Below, one piece after another: positions 11,940-24,083 of a DNA stretch of 64,000 nt. The DNA lies in assembly GCF_020921035.1 (NCBI RefSeq), contig NC_063156.1:2914001-2978000 (forward strand), given 5' to 3'. The first letter of the stretch is position 1. Each line of letters opens with the position of its first letter. The notes below the pieces were generated by a model. It did not search any database and was not told where the DNA came from. It saw nothing but the letters and a program-made list of their open reading frames with translations. The translations under genes and the position numbers were made by a program. Source of the DNA: Rhodamnia argentea (taxonomy: Eukaryota; Streptophyta; Magnoliopsida; Myrtales; Myrtaceae).

Positions 11940-13330
11940 ACAATCAAATAACATGTAAAGGGCATGAAAGAAACAAAATTTTCAAAGAATTTCGTCATGT
12001 AAATGGAACGATCGTACATATTAAAATGATTTGAATTACAATGAAAATTTTATATGTGATATATCTAGATAGTACAAACAACTTTTATCAAGAGAGTTCT
12101 ACCATTAAAATCTTTAAAAAAATCATAAAAAATCGAGAAGCAGCAAAGGTTAGATCAGAACGGAACAACCTGCGGGATTCAAACAAAATTTCAAATTTTG
12201 AATTCATAATACAAGGCACTTTTGCCATAGCAAACAATCTCGGTTTCACACGCAAAAAATACCGTTGAAAGGATCTGGATCTCAGCTACGAAATTCACTT
12301 TTTGAATTTTTTCATATTCATGTTGGATTGGTACCGCATAATCCAAATACTAAAATATGTCAGAAAATAGAAAAATACATGAATAATAGCAAATTACAAA
12401 TTCAAACCGCGAACTTCATAAATGCATTAGGCAGACCAAATGATACTAATTTTTGGACGATCTATGTATGAAATCGAAATTCTCAAAGTGATCTATGAAT
12501 ATCTAGTAGAAAGTGAAAGCGATTCGATCATCCTGGACATGCAAAATCGAGTTACAAACTCGAGATGCTCTCCGATATGAAAATGTAAAACATTAAAAGC
12601 ATTCATCAAATCATTATCGACTACTATAATAATAATCAAGCAATATGCAAAGGGCAGGAAAGAAACAAAATTTTCAAAGAATTTCGTCCTCTTAATGAAA
12701 CGATCATACCGATTAAAATGATTTGGATTGCAATGAAAATTTTATATGTGATAGATTTAGATGGTACGAATAACTTTTATCAACAGAGTTCTACCATTAA
12801 AATCTTTAAAAAAATCATCAAAAAATCGAGAAGCAGCAAAGGTCAAATCAGAACAAAACAACTTTTGAGATTCAAGCAGAAATTTCAGATTTTGGATTCA
12901 TAATACGAGGCACTTTTGCCATAGCAAACAATCTCCGTTTTACACGCAAAAATTACTGTTGAAAATATATGGATCTTAGCTACGAAATTCGTTTTATGAA
13001 TTTTTTCAAATTCGTGCTGGATTGGTACCGCATTATTCGAATATTAAAATATGTTTGAAAACAAAAAAATACATGAACAATAGCATATTACATATTCAAA
13101 TCGCGAACTTCATGAATGCATTAGATAGACCAAATGATACTAATTTTTGGACAATCTATATATGAAATCGAAGCTCTTGAAATAATCTACGAATATCTAC
13201 TAAAAAGTGAGAGCAGATTCGATCGCCTAAACATGCAAAATCGAGTTGCAAAATTGAGTTACAAACTCGAGATGCACTCCGATATGAAAATGTAAAACAT
13301 TAAAAACATTCACCAAATCATTATCGATTA
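11940..13330. repeat. 692-bp sequence duplicated in tandem
   Basis: Two direct copies with a period of about 692 bp (about 11940-12631 and 12632-13330). Anchors are ATGAAAATTTTATATGTGAT at 12041 and 12733, and GAGTTACAAACTCGAGATGC near 12548 and 13250. The copies are about 90% alike by eye with small indels. The short frames beginning MKILYVI in both copies are not supported as genes. The first copy begins close to the right target duplication of the solo LTR. Confidence 0.8.
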
Positions 13331-14640
13331 TTATAATCATGTGAAATCAACTATAAGGATTGAAGTTTGTAGATCCTATACCAACTTCATTACTTAAAAT
13401 CGATAATGATCTAGCGAGCCGAACGACGAAGCTCTTCAAGATAATTTTGCAGTACATGGGCGTTGATTCATCCGATGGACCAAGCTCAAGTTTAGATGAG
13501 TAGATTAAGTTAGTGGGGAAATTGCGTAAGAAAGCATAGATATCTCAGCTCAATGATGAGCTTTTTGCTCAAGTTTCAAAACAAACACGAAATAATCCCA
13601 ACAGGTATAAAGTTTGTTCTCTCACACAAGTTTAAATATTGTTTTGCTTTATTGTTTTTCCTTTAGCTAAATTGCCAAGTTTAAACTATTCCAGGTAATG
13701 TTTAATTAATGCTTGGGAGCTAATGTACTTATGCGCATTATCAATGCCTCATAACAGGGACATTAGTGGTTTTAGAGAAGACATTGCTTACTGCTGCACA
13801 TTTTTTTTTTTGTTTTGTTGCCACAACCACATATTTACTAACATAGATAAGATAGGTCAATGACTCCTAATGGTCGTGGGACAAAAGAAACCTATCTAAT
13901 CGAATTCAAGTTCATGTGATCAATTTAGTTCCAAATTTTTTAATTATATCAATTCATTCTTGAACTTTTTTTTAAAATAAGTCTCGTATCTTTTATCTAT
14001 TTACGAATTCAACTCTAAATCTCCAACACAAATTATGTCTCAAATTCAACTTTGTAAATCCCTTCAAGAAATCCACAAAAAGAAAAAAAAAAAATAGGGT
14101 GCAGAAGTCGCAGGATGAATATGTGAATGACATCAATCCATGATGACAACAAATATCATTGTTTTGAATGTGGGATGTTTGTAATGACGAGTCCTTCTAG
14201 ATTTGCCAAGTAAGGAAATGAGATATCTATCCACGACCAAGTCAGATTATCCGTCAAATGTCATTTGGTAAAATTAAATATGATTAGACGGTAGAGAATA
14301 CCTAACCACTCTCACATTGACTTCTCAATTTCTCTGGGGGCGATCTACCTTCGTGTGAGAATTAAGTTCTAATATGTGGTTTAAAGTATTTAATCAACAT
14401 CTAAAGCTAGAATAGTGCCATAAGTGCTAATTTCCGGGCTTTCTATTTCGCACTTTAAGCAATGAATATGACCTTTTGACCGAAAAAAAGAAAAGAAATA
14501 CGCAGTAAAAAGAAAGCTAAATACGCTCTCGGTTCATTCCATGCCGTTGTATTTAAAATCTGACCGCTTCTTTTTGTTGTTGCCAAAGTATTGTAATTTC
14601 GATTCATTGTGCGAACATGGCAAATCCGGACCCAAGAGCA
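13331..14640. other. intergenic, AT-rich
   Basis: No gene or clear element is seen. It has several A/T homopolymers (about 13800 and 14082) and the distal upstream region of the RPL9 gene. Confidence 0.5.
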
Positions 14641-14646
14641 CGAACA

Positions 14647-14858
14647 GGCCCATCTTGTTTCGGGCTTCGCACTCTCATTTAGAGAGATGGCAACTGGGCA
14701 AGTGGCGGCCCAGGAATGAATTTGGGCTGGGACTGGCCCATAATAAAAAATTCGGGCCCGGCGTGCCAGGCCGTACCCTTGCCGAGCCGGCCCAATTTCC
14801 GATCCTAAGGCAAACAGCATTGTATAAAACCCAGTCACACTCACTCCCGCTAGGGTTT
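14647..14858 (+). promoter_or_regulatory. RPL9 promoter: site II elements, TATA box, telo box
   Basis: Five site II-type motifs (TGGGCC/T or the complement GGCCCA) lie at 14647, 14707, 14723, 14735 and 14789. A TATA box, TATAAAA, is at 14823-14829 and a telo box, TAGGGTTT, at 14851-14858. This combination is a known hallmark of plant ribosomal-protein promoters and fits growth-coupled, TCP-type regulation. A pyrimidine-rich CTTCTCTCTCTC leader follows at about 14872. Confidence 0.75.
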
Positions 14859-14934
14859 TCGCCGCGAACGAACCTTCTCTCTCTCAGCCGCTCGGGTTTT
14901 CGCAGAGCCGCCAACACCAGCGTACGGAGCGAAG

Positions 14935-16424
14935 ATGAAGACGATCCTCTCGTCCGAGACCATGGACATCCCCGACGGCGTCACCATCAAGGTGAACGCG
15001 AAGGTGATCGAGGTCGAGGGCCCTCGCGGCAAGCTCACCCGCAACTTCAAGCACCTCAACCTCGACTTCCAGCTCATCAAGGACGAGGCCACCGGCAAGA
15101 GGAAGCTCAAGATCGAGGCCTGGTTCGGCACCCGGAAGACCTCAGCCGCCATCCGGACGGCCCTCAGCCACGTGGAGAACCTCATCACCGGCGTCACCAA
15201 GGGTTACAGGTACAAGATGCGCTTCGTGTACGCTCACTTCCCCATTAACGCCAGCATCCAGAACTCGAACAAGTCCATCGAGATTCGCAACTTCTTGGGT
15301 GAGAAGAAGGTGAGAAATCCTCTTTTTTGATAATTCATTTGAAACTTGACAATTGGGCGATATGGTTTGGCTGATCGTGCTATCTTCACTTTCACTGCAT
15401 TTGCTACATTTTGCCGATCCATGTCGTGCTTTTCATGGTGCTGTCCCATTTTCCTAAGGTTGTCCCTTTGGTTATTGCTGTCTTGTTCGTTGAGAGCTTG
15501 TTAGTTTTAGTGTGATGTGTTTCGGTGGTTTGGAAATCAGTGTGAATGGAAGGTTGTTTTTGAAATTTCAGTGAATCTGACAGCACCGGATTGTCTTGTA
15601 TTGATTTACGGTGGTCTCTGGATCGAAGTATTTATTCTCGCCAGGGGTTCTGAGATTTCTCTGTATTGTTAGAATCTAGTTCAATAGTTGGATTCTCGCG
15701 GTGTCCTTTCAAATGCATCGGTAGAAATGCTCGAAGTGAAAAGTCTGTTTTGAATCGAGGCTCTGCATATGAACAGCCTTGCGTCCTCGTGGTTATTGTT
15801 AATTCAATTATTATATGTAGTTTATTATGCTTTCAATTGGTTGAGGTCAGAAGGTTGCCTTTTGCCTACTAGGTTCGGTTTCTGGACTGATGTGATGAAC
15901 GAGTTCGTAACAAATCGGTTGCCTAGCACTGTGCTATATTGTTTGCTGAATGGAGACTGCCTATACTTTAGCTTTCCGGTTTGGGCTTATGTTCTGATAT
16001 CAAGTTTCCCTGAATCAAACCATTTGATGATTTTGCCCACCTCCCATCGTTTTTTACGTTACTTTTGTTGTGGTTCTAGATGAAACTGAAAATAATCCTC
16101 TTTCTTACCCGTTTTGCTCAGGTGAGGAAGGTAGATATGCTTGAAGGAGTATCTGTGGTCCGTTCTGAAAAGGTGAAGGACGAACTGGTCGTGGATGGGA
16201 ATGACATCGAGCTTGTTTCCCGATCTTGCGCCCTCATAAACCAGGTGCGTCCTACTCTTCATTTTCCTTGCATACTGAACCACCGCCGCACGCGATGGGC
16301 TCTTGCTGAGATTGTATTTCTGTGTGTCTTGAAACAGAAATGCCATGTGAAGAACAAGGACATTAGGAAGTTCCTCGATGGTATTTATGTCAGCGAGAAG
16401 GGAACCATCCTTGGGGAAGAATGA
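14935..16424 (+). CDS. RPL9: 60S ribosomal protein L9 (uL6)
   Basis: Component of the large cytosolic ribosomal subunit. Three exons: 14935-15309, 16122-16244 and 16338-16424, with GT-AG introns of 812 and 93 bp. The exons are in phase and give 194 residues, the usual plant length. The protein starts [16 protein letters not shown] and has the two uL6 alpha-beta domains. The first includes [19 protein letters not shown]; the second has [20 protein letters not shown] and [20 protein letters not shown]; the C-terminus is [20 protein letters not shown]. The start codon is the first ATG after the CT-rich leader. Exon 1 is much more GC-rich than its surroundings, as is usual for highly expressed genes. 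Identity is certain at family level. Confidence 0.97.
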
Positions 16425-18009
16425 TGGGCGAAGTATTAGCAGCGTTCGGTGTCGAGTTTTACACCTTTATGTCTTGTTTTCCATCTGATATGCTTCTTAA
16501 GGATGATTTAGCAGACTCCAATGGTCCTGTTGAGGATGAGATTTACAATTTTGTGCTATGGGAGTTTCTCTGCCTACATTCGGGTGTTTATTCGGTTCTT
16601 TTTCATATTTCAACTATATTGCAGTTCTTTCTATTAGCGTACATCATGTCCGAAAATCTGTTTCGGATGTGCTGGGACCTGCGAGAAACTCTATTCCTAT
16701 GTTTTCTGGAACACGAAAATGCGGAAGCAAATGTATGTCCTGAATTTGCCCGACGGACTATGCTGGGCAGAGCGGGAACTTGAATAGAACTAGAATCGGT
16801 TTATCGCGAATTTCGGTTGTGTTTGTTTTGAGAGGACTTTATGATAAAGAAAAATGTTTTTCATGAAAATTATTTTGGGAAAAAAAAAATTCTCCTCTTC
16901 CATCTCAGTTTAGTGAATTCGTGTTCTATATTTTAATAATGGATGTTTTCTTTGATGTGATTTTTCATTAGCCATTTTCAGTGAATTAAATGCTAGAAAG
17001 TCTGGGAAATGAATTTGCGGAAAATTATTTCACTCAACCACGGACATCCTCAGACAGACAATCAATAGGTTTACTTGTATAATTCAAGATCAATATTAGC
17101 ACATTTCCTGCGATCTAGATTACTGTTTAATCTTCTCGATGACATCGATCGGGCTAAAATTGTGTAATGGGCAAGTAAATGATGATTTTACTATTAGCCC
17201 AAGAGCTCTCTTCTAAGCTCAGGACTTGACTTATCTTGTAGGGCATAAAATGAAGAGAAAATTTCACAAAAGATCCATAATTTTAACTTAATGCGTAATA
17301 TGATGTTTGAATTTTTAATTTTTTGAATGTGGCCTTTAAACTTTAGTCTATCATATAATGTCCTTTTTGAACTTTTAAATTATTTAATGTGGTCTTTGAA
17401 CTTTTAATACATGTTCAATTTAGTCTTCAAATTATGTGCAAATATTCAATGATGTCCCTGAATTTGAACTAATGAAAAGATAATATTGAAATTTTAAAAA
17501 TTAAGTGATTATATTGATCAAATTAAAAGATCGGGGATCGCATTGCACATTAGGATAAAATTCAAAGATTATACCAAATAACTTAAAAATTCAAGGATTA
17601 CGTTACATATTTGGCTAAAGTTTCGAAATAGGTCATTTTCCCTAAATCAATTTTTTATAAAAAAAATCTCGGCGATTTGAGTTTAAGGTTTTTTTAATGC
17701 TACTGGATGTTCTGAATTGTTTGACAAGAAATCGCAATGGTCGACCCAATCTCTTCCCCAATGCTACATTGTGTGGTATGTTACGAAGGAGAGAGCCCTT
17801 GCACTGTCACACATTTTTTTGACCCATCTTTGCTTTTGCTTGGAGAGAAAGAAGGAAGGCCGACGATGATGAAGGAGAAGGTTTTACTAGGGCTTTACAA
17901 AAGCCCCTTCGCATGAAACCACCGAGCCAGCACCTCCTCCATCTTTGACACCCTCCTTCGTTTTCTTCTTCAAATTCCGACAGTGATCATCGATTGACCA
18001 CACACTAGA

Positions 18010-18011
<2 letters not shown>
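16425..18011. other. intergenic between RPL9 and stomatin-like gene
   Basis: It contains the RPL9 3' region, a degenerate MITE-like piece at about 16850-17060 (TTTTTCATGAAAATTATTTT and related), the fold-back repeat listed separately, and the upstream region and 5' leader of the next gene. No protein-coding gene is seen. Confidence 0.5.
17258..17645. repeat. fold-back MITE-like repeat
   Basis: The ends are imperfect inverted copies: the left GAGAAAATTTCAC...GTAATATGATGTTTGAATTTTT pairs with the complement of the right end through GTAACGTAATCCTTGAATTTTT. The inside repeats phrases such as TTTGAACTTTTAA. A related stretch is at about 26060-26230. Superfamily not determined. Confidence 0.5.

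Positions 18012-18041
<30 letters not shown>
18012..18041. repeat. GA microsatellite in 5' leader
   Basis: Uninterrupted (AG)n run ending directly at the start codon of the stomatin-like gene. GA/CT runs in 5' leaders are common in plants. Confidence 0.9.
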
Positions 18042-18045
<4 letters not shown>

Positions 18046-21000
18046 ACCCCATGCTCAGAAGCTCTGGTTCTCTCAGGCACGCCCTGAGATCTCTCCAGAA
18101 CCTCCGCAATTCCTCCTCCGTTTCGGCTCGCGCTCTCTCGACTGCTCCCTCGTTCCTCAGGCCCTCCTCCGCCAATCACCTCTCGCCGCGCCACCGCCCG
18201 CTGCCCCCTCTCCTCCCTCTGTCGCCGCCGTTCATCTCCACCTCTGTCCGGCACCTCCGCGTCGGCCGTGACCCCAGCACCGGGTAATTGCGCTCAATTC
18301 CTTGATAATTTTAGGTCAGTGTAGGCGTGTCGGGTAATGCGATGCTGTTAGTACCGCGGGAATCGCGCGCGTGTCGCATTTTGAATGCTGGATTCGATGG
18401 ATTTTGGAAGCGACTTACTATTGTGAAAATTGTGCCTTTGGTGTGTGGATTAGCGGATGGGATGCCACTTTGGATCGTTTGGTTTCCGCTAGTTTTTTTC
18501 TTTGTAGTGTTGTGACAATGTGAACTTGGGGTTTGCAGGTATGAGATAACGCCACCGGTGAATTGGGGGATACGAATTGTGCCGCAACAGAGGGCTTTTG
18601 TGATCGAACGGTTCGGCAAGTATGTGAAAACCCTAACTTCGGGAATCCATTTCTTGATTCCATTCGTTGATCGAATAGCTTATGTGCATTCACTCAAGGA
18701 AGAGGCCATTCCTATCCCGGACCAGTCTGCTATTACTAAAGACAATGTCAGCATTTTGATCGATGGAGTGCTCTACGTTAAGGTATAATCATGGATTTTC
18801 AGCTGCATTCTGTGTTTTCTCACGGAATGCTTCATTTTTTCCGTATATCTAGACATGAAGGTGCTGACTATGGTGGGGCTATCGCAGATTGTGGATCCAT
18901 ACAATGCTTCTTATGGCGTTGAGAATCCTATATATGCAGTCATTCAGCTAGCTCAGACAACGATGCGTAGTGAGCTTGGGAAAATAACGCTCGACAAGAC
19001 ATTCGAGGAGCGGGACACGCTTAATGAAAAGATAGTGGTGAGTTCTGCTTCTGTGGACTCTATGTCGGCACCTGATCCTTCTAGGCTAAGTTGTAGATAG
19101 CATAAGGCAACTCAGTTTCCTTGATTCTGGCTGAGTTCAAGCTTTTTCTGAACAGCTCCATTTGTCTATGTGTTTTCCACTATTGGAGTCCTGTCTGTAT
19201 CTGTCGCTTCTTCTCTATGCTTATGTCCGTCTCTGCTATTGTCGGTAGCATGTTTTTCTTCTTGTTGTTTGGATAATGCCTATGGAGTATTAGAGATGAA
19301 TAGTCATGACAGATCTAATCCAAAATTTGAAATTACATGATTATATACTTAGATGGTGTAGCTATGAGAACGAGAATGAAAGCCGTTTCTTTATGAGTCA
19401 ACTATATTTTTACAGGAGTCTATTAACGTGGCTGCTCTAGACTGGGGTTTGAAATGTCTTCGTTATGAAATACGTAAGTTGAGGCCTGTCCAAAGTTGTT
19501 ATTATGGTAATTTGACACTTTAGAGAATCTCTTGAATGCATTTATCTGTGCTTTCTTCCTTAGGGGACATATCTCCTCCTCGTGGTGTGAGGCAAGCTAT
19601 GGAGATGCAAGCAGAAGCTGAGCGTAAGAAAAGAGCTCAAATCCTGGAGTCTGAAGGTGATGAAGTCATGCATTCTAAGTGCTTATATTTAGTAGATGTG
19701 TGATGATGAGCTATGATAGTTGTTCTGTGTCATTTGTTACCGAGTCTGTGGTCACTTTAGTCACTGTACAAACTTGCTTAATGATTACTAGCATCATTAC
19801 TTCATTGCTAGCTACTGTTATTTACCATGATACTTCCGCTTGGGGTCAGCTCCATATTCTGACCATTCTGTTTTGAATATCTGCTTTCCCCCTGTAGCAT
19901 GAATAATCTGAGCAGATCCTCATATCAGTTAACTGATACTTTTAATGTTCAACAGGAGAAAGACAGTCGAACATCAATATTGCGGATGGTAAAAAGAGTG
20001 CTGTAATCCTAGAGTCAGAAGCTGCAAAGATGGATCAAGTTAATAGAGCACATGGTCCGTTGTACCGCGAATTCCTTAATCCGCAAAGGCTAATGCCATA
20101 AGACTGAAATTTGTTCGTAATCTTGTATTTTGTACACTGCTAGAATTGTTTGATACTCTGCGGTTTGCTGGATGCAATGCTTCATTTGAAAGCTGCTTCT
20201 AGTAGAGAAACTTACATTCTTTTCAGAGGAGAAATTTACTTGCAGGAACTGATGGGAATTGTCATAAGGGCCTTTTTTATCTTGTTGTAAACTTTGGCTT
20301 TCTAGTTGTGGAATGGACAAATCCTTTTCATGACATTGTTATAGGCAGAGGACATAATATCAGTAGTGTCATACTATAAGCTCTTATTTTGCCAATTGGT
20401 AGGAAATACGTTGCATTATGCCTGTATCAGTGTCATATGTAGGTTGTAGTTTTATCCTCAATTGCGTGGGCATCTTAAGTGGTTCTATCTTTGACTTTTT
20501 TCTTCTTACCACTCAACTCAATAGGAGAAGCAGAAGCCATTCTTGCTAGGGCACAAGCGACATCAAAAGGAATTGTTCTGGTATCTGATGCTCTTAAGGA
20601 GACTGGAGGTGTCGAAGTAAGCTTTTCTCTTGAATTACGGGTTTCCCAGTATTGTTGATGTAGACATTCTGTCGATGAGCAGCAATAGTACACATAATGA
20701 TAACTTTCATATACTTAAGTGGCAAAAGTTTTCTCGATTCTACGAGGATTTTAAACATGGAAGGTTCTTCTTACAAACCACAGTATTGTGCTCTATCTAT
20801 GCCATGTACTTGCAGCTTTCAAGAGGAAAACATTAGTGCGGCGTGCAGATGGTCTTGAAAAGTTAACGAGGCTCAACTGTTAGCAATAAGTCAAGTGGAC
20901 TTTGGAGAACTGACTAGATATATAGGGTAGCATTGGTGAGGGAAGATGTGCAAAAAGCCAAAAAGGTGGGAAGAACTTAGCTGTTGAAGACAATAAATGG

Positions 21001-21701
21001 AAAGTTATTTCTAAAGAAAATGACAGGGGTAACTTGCTTGATCTTCATGTTGTCAGAGGTTTCTCCCCCCAAATAAGGCCTTTGTATAGAGATTTGTAGG
21101 GATTGTCATTATCCTTTTTGTGAAATAATGGAACGTATATCCTTTATTTCTTTATTGAGAGGATGATGCTTATCAAATTACTGTTTGACTTCCCACATAT
21201 TGTGTACTCTCTACTTTGAATGCAGGCGGCTAGTTTGAGGATTGCTGAACAATATATCCATGCCTTTGGAAACATTGCCAAAGAGGTAAATGACTGCTGT
21301 TTGAAGTTTGTGTTTGATTGCATATTCCCTCCAAATAACTTAGTATTAACCAGGTTACGATTCTCATTTATTCTCATTTTAACTTCTATTTACATCAGGG
21401 CACAACATTGTTGCTTCCTAGCTCCACTGCCAATCCAGCTAACATGATGGCACAAGCTTTGACAATGTATAAAAGCCTAATCGGCGGCAATGTCTCGGGG
21501 GATGCTCCAAGTGGAGGCACTTCATCCCAGTTGATTGAAAGCTCACATGACAACCCTTCTTCCTCGGGAGAGGCTGTGGACCGTATTCCCGCGACTTCTA
21601 GAAGAAATAGCATTGAACAGCGTGAGCCAACATTTTCACTTCAAAGTCCTCCGAAGGATAGTAGAAGTAATCGCGCTGGACAATTTGATAAGAGAACATA
21701 G
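18042..21701 (+). CDS. mitochondrial stomatin-like protein (SPFH family)
   Basis: Scaffold protein of the inner mitochondrial membrane, like Arabidopsis SLP1/SLP2 and animal STOML2. Nine exons: 18042-18283, 18539-18782, 18888-19037, 19416-19473, 19564-19656, 19956-20054, 20525-20616, 21226-21285 and 21399-21701. All introns are GT-AG and the sum is 446 residues in one frame. Residues 1-80 are Arg/Ser/Leu-rich with few acidic residues, as expected for a mitochondrial presequence. The SPFH domain starts near residue 90 ([17 protein letters not shown]) and includes [20 protein letters not shown] and [14 protein letters not shown] coiled-coil flotillin-like stretch ([20 protein letters not shown]) follows. 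The Ser-rich C-terminal tail from exon 9 is weakly conserved in the family. The GA repeat touches the start codon. Confidence 0.93.
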
Positions 21702-24083
21702 TTTTTCCTGCAAAACTGTTGTGGCTGATGTTCCCGTGTTTCCGGTGTCTCGTTTCCTCACAGCAAGTCAAATCAGTTTTGAACTGTATTTTGCAAAGAA
21801 GCTCGCATTTGCTCAAGTCATTTGGCAAAATTAGGATCTTTCTTCGGATAACCTACATGAGCATTTCCTTTTCGAGGTGATGGATTTTGTTCTACAAGTC
21901 GCACTTCTATCTATTTAAATGAACTTTTTGATGGAGCGCCCAGAGCCATTTTCCTTGTAATTGTGACATAGGTCCTCATTTTGTTCAATAAATCTCATTC
22001 TGAGTTGCAGATGACTGGTGTCGATCTTTAGGCTTCAGCTCATCAAAATTCCTCTGACTTTAATTCTTCTCATGCATATGCAATTGGTCAAAAGGACTTT
22101 GTGGGCTGGGTTGAATGTGCTTCCCCGGGCCATGTCGAGTCCACTTTCGAATATGTCCGGCTTGATAATTGAAGTAGCCTATTTACCTTAAAAAAGTCAC
22201 ATACCAAGTGGTCATATCTGGTGCCAAGGGCACTTCCTCTAATTCATCCTTCCTATCTCCTGTTAAGGCTTGTGACAATCTCATCTGTTCATACCTGATT
22301 TCAAGGTGACGGTGTCGAGGTCGTGAATATCGTACCTATGAGCACAATCGATCTCCTTTCGCAGCTTTTCGCTTTCTTCACATGAAGGCAGAAAAGCTGC
22401 ACGTTTGTTTCATTATGTTGTTGAAAACTTGATTCCTGAAAATGTGTTTCCTCAATATGATATTCTGTCGGTCTAGAGATGCTGAAATGCGTTTTCCTCG
22501 GCGACTTTTCTCCTCCTTTTGTCTAAATTTCAAAGAGAAAGCAACAATCGATCTCGTTCTTCGCATGGATAAAAAAGGCACACATCCTATGACTGTTTGC
22601 ACGATCAATAATCTTTAACACAATTCGTGAAATCTCGTTCCAAAGAATAACTACAAGTACAATATCTGTTCATCTGCACAATCCTAGACATTTGGTGCAG
22701 AAAAGCTAAGAGCAAGAAGACTCGAAAATTCGCGGAAGAGCTGCACAGGTCTTAGACATGACCAACCCGGTGCACCTCTTGCTACCCTACAAAGAGAATT
22801 TCAACTCAATTTTTCCCGGTGGACGAGAAAATGGATTCGAAGAGAGATCGTACTACGTGCGGTGCCTCATCAAAGTCTTTTAGAAAATGGATTCTAAGAG
22901 AGATTGTAAGATGATCTACGACGTCTTCTCGTTGCGCCTTTCTCAGCTAGATGGACATGACTGGAAATAATTCTTGCTTATGTTCAACATACAAATAACT
23001 GTTAAATACCCATAAACCTAACTGCTCTGAAGCATCTGGCACAAAAAAGAAAAATGCTCAGAAGCAAAGTTTTGCGAGATAAACAGTATTCTCTCTTCAA
23101 GGATAAAAAAGCTTCTAGTTCTGGGAAACAAGCCGAGTCAAATGCTCAGTTCCATATAGCCACAAAACCTTTACTTCCTCTTCCTGCCAATTGACGACTA
23201 CTCGAAATTATGCATCCAAAGGATAACCTTTTCAACGCATTGCATCGATCCTGCAGAGACAGTAATAGATGTTCTATAGCGATATTCGTGACGGAACATC
23301 TTGAGATGCTTCACATCTTGACTAGTAAAAGCTCTCTATCCTGAAAATCGCAGAGGTCACATTTGAAAAAAGCCAAAGTATTTCATTGTGAATCTGGTCT
23401 TTTTCTATCTGAATGCAGAAATACCGTATTTCTTGAGCCCAAACAAACAACAAGAGGACCAGACATATAGATAGCATTACCGTCTTGTTCTTCAAAAAAG
23501 AGATTATTTAAAGCCGTAGCGTTTCCGGACATTAGAATCTACTCCAAAAACATGGTCAACCAGGACGAGAAGCGACACCCCTGAGTTTTATTTTATGCTG
23601 TCCTAGTTCACATCTCTAGAAAGCCAAAAGGAAAAGACAGTGGCGCGGAGTCAGCTTCTCACAAAGTTCCTAGGCATTTTGAAAGGAAGATTACATTAAA
23701 ATATGCAAGCAAGCAGATCACAGCCATAAAATAATGGATCGCCTGCGATAATTTGACGATTCCAGCGTACCGGCAACGATAACTATGATAGCTGTGAACT
23801 ACTCATAAGCCACACCTGTTTGCACGGCTCTTAAGGGGGAGAGAAATTTTCATGGAACATGACTTTGACTACGAGTTTGATACACTGGCGAGGTTTTTTT
23901 ACAACTGTCGTGTAACTGCCAAAGATTACAGCTCCAATGTAGACAATCCTAGGAGGAGACAAAGCAATTCGAAAGAAGTTATCTTTTTCAGCAGGTTGTT
24001 GTCTTGCTAAGTCTGGCATTCACAAATAAGCTTCATAACAAAGATTAGATAACATTTCGGATCGGGCTGGGTTGGGTCGTCAC
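21702..24083. other. intergenic between convergent genes
   Basis: This region holds the 3' ends of the stomatin-like gene (+) and the UNC93-like gene (-), which converge here. No coding gene is recognised. A short imperfect repeat of GAAAATGGATTC(T/G)AAGAGAGAT lies at about 22830 and 22884. Confidence 0.5.

Noticed and set aside
14541-15248. 235-codon plus-strand frame as a gene
   Set aside because: It overlaps the first exon of RPL9 in another frame. The high GC3 of that exon removes stop codons, and the translation is Arg/His/Gln-rich with no domain.
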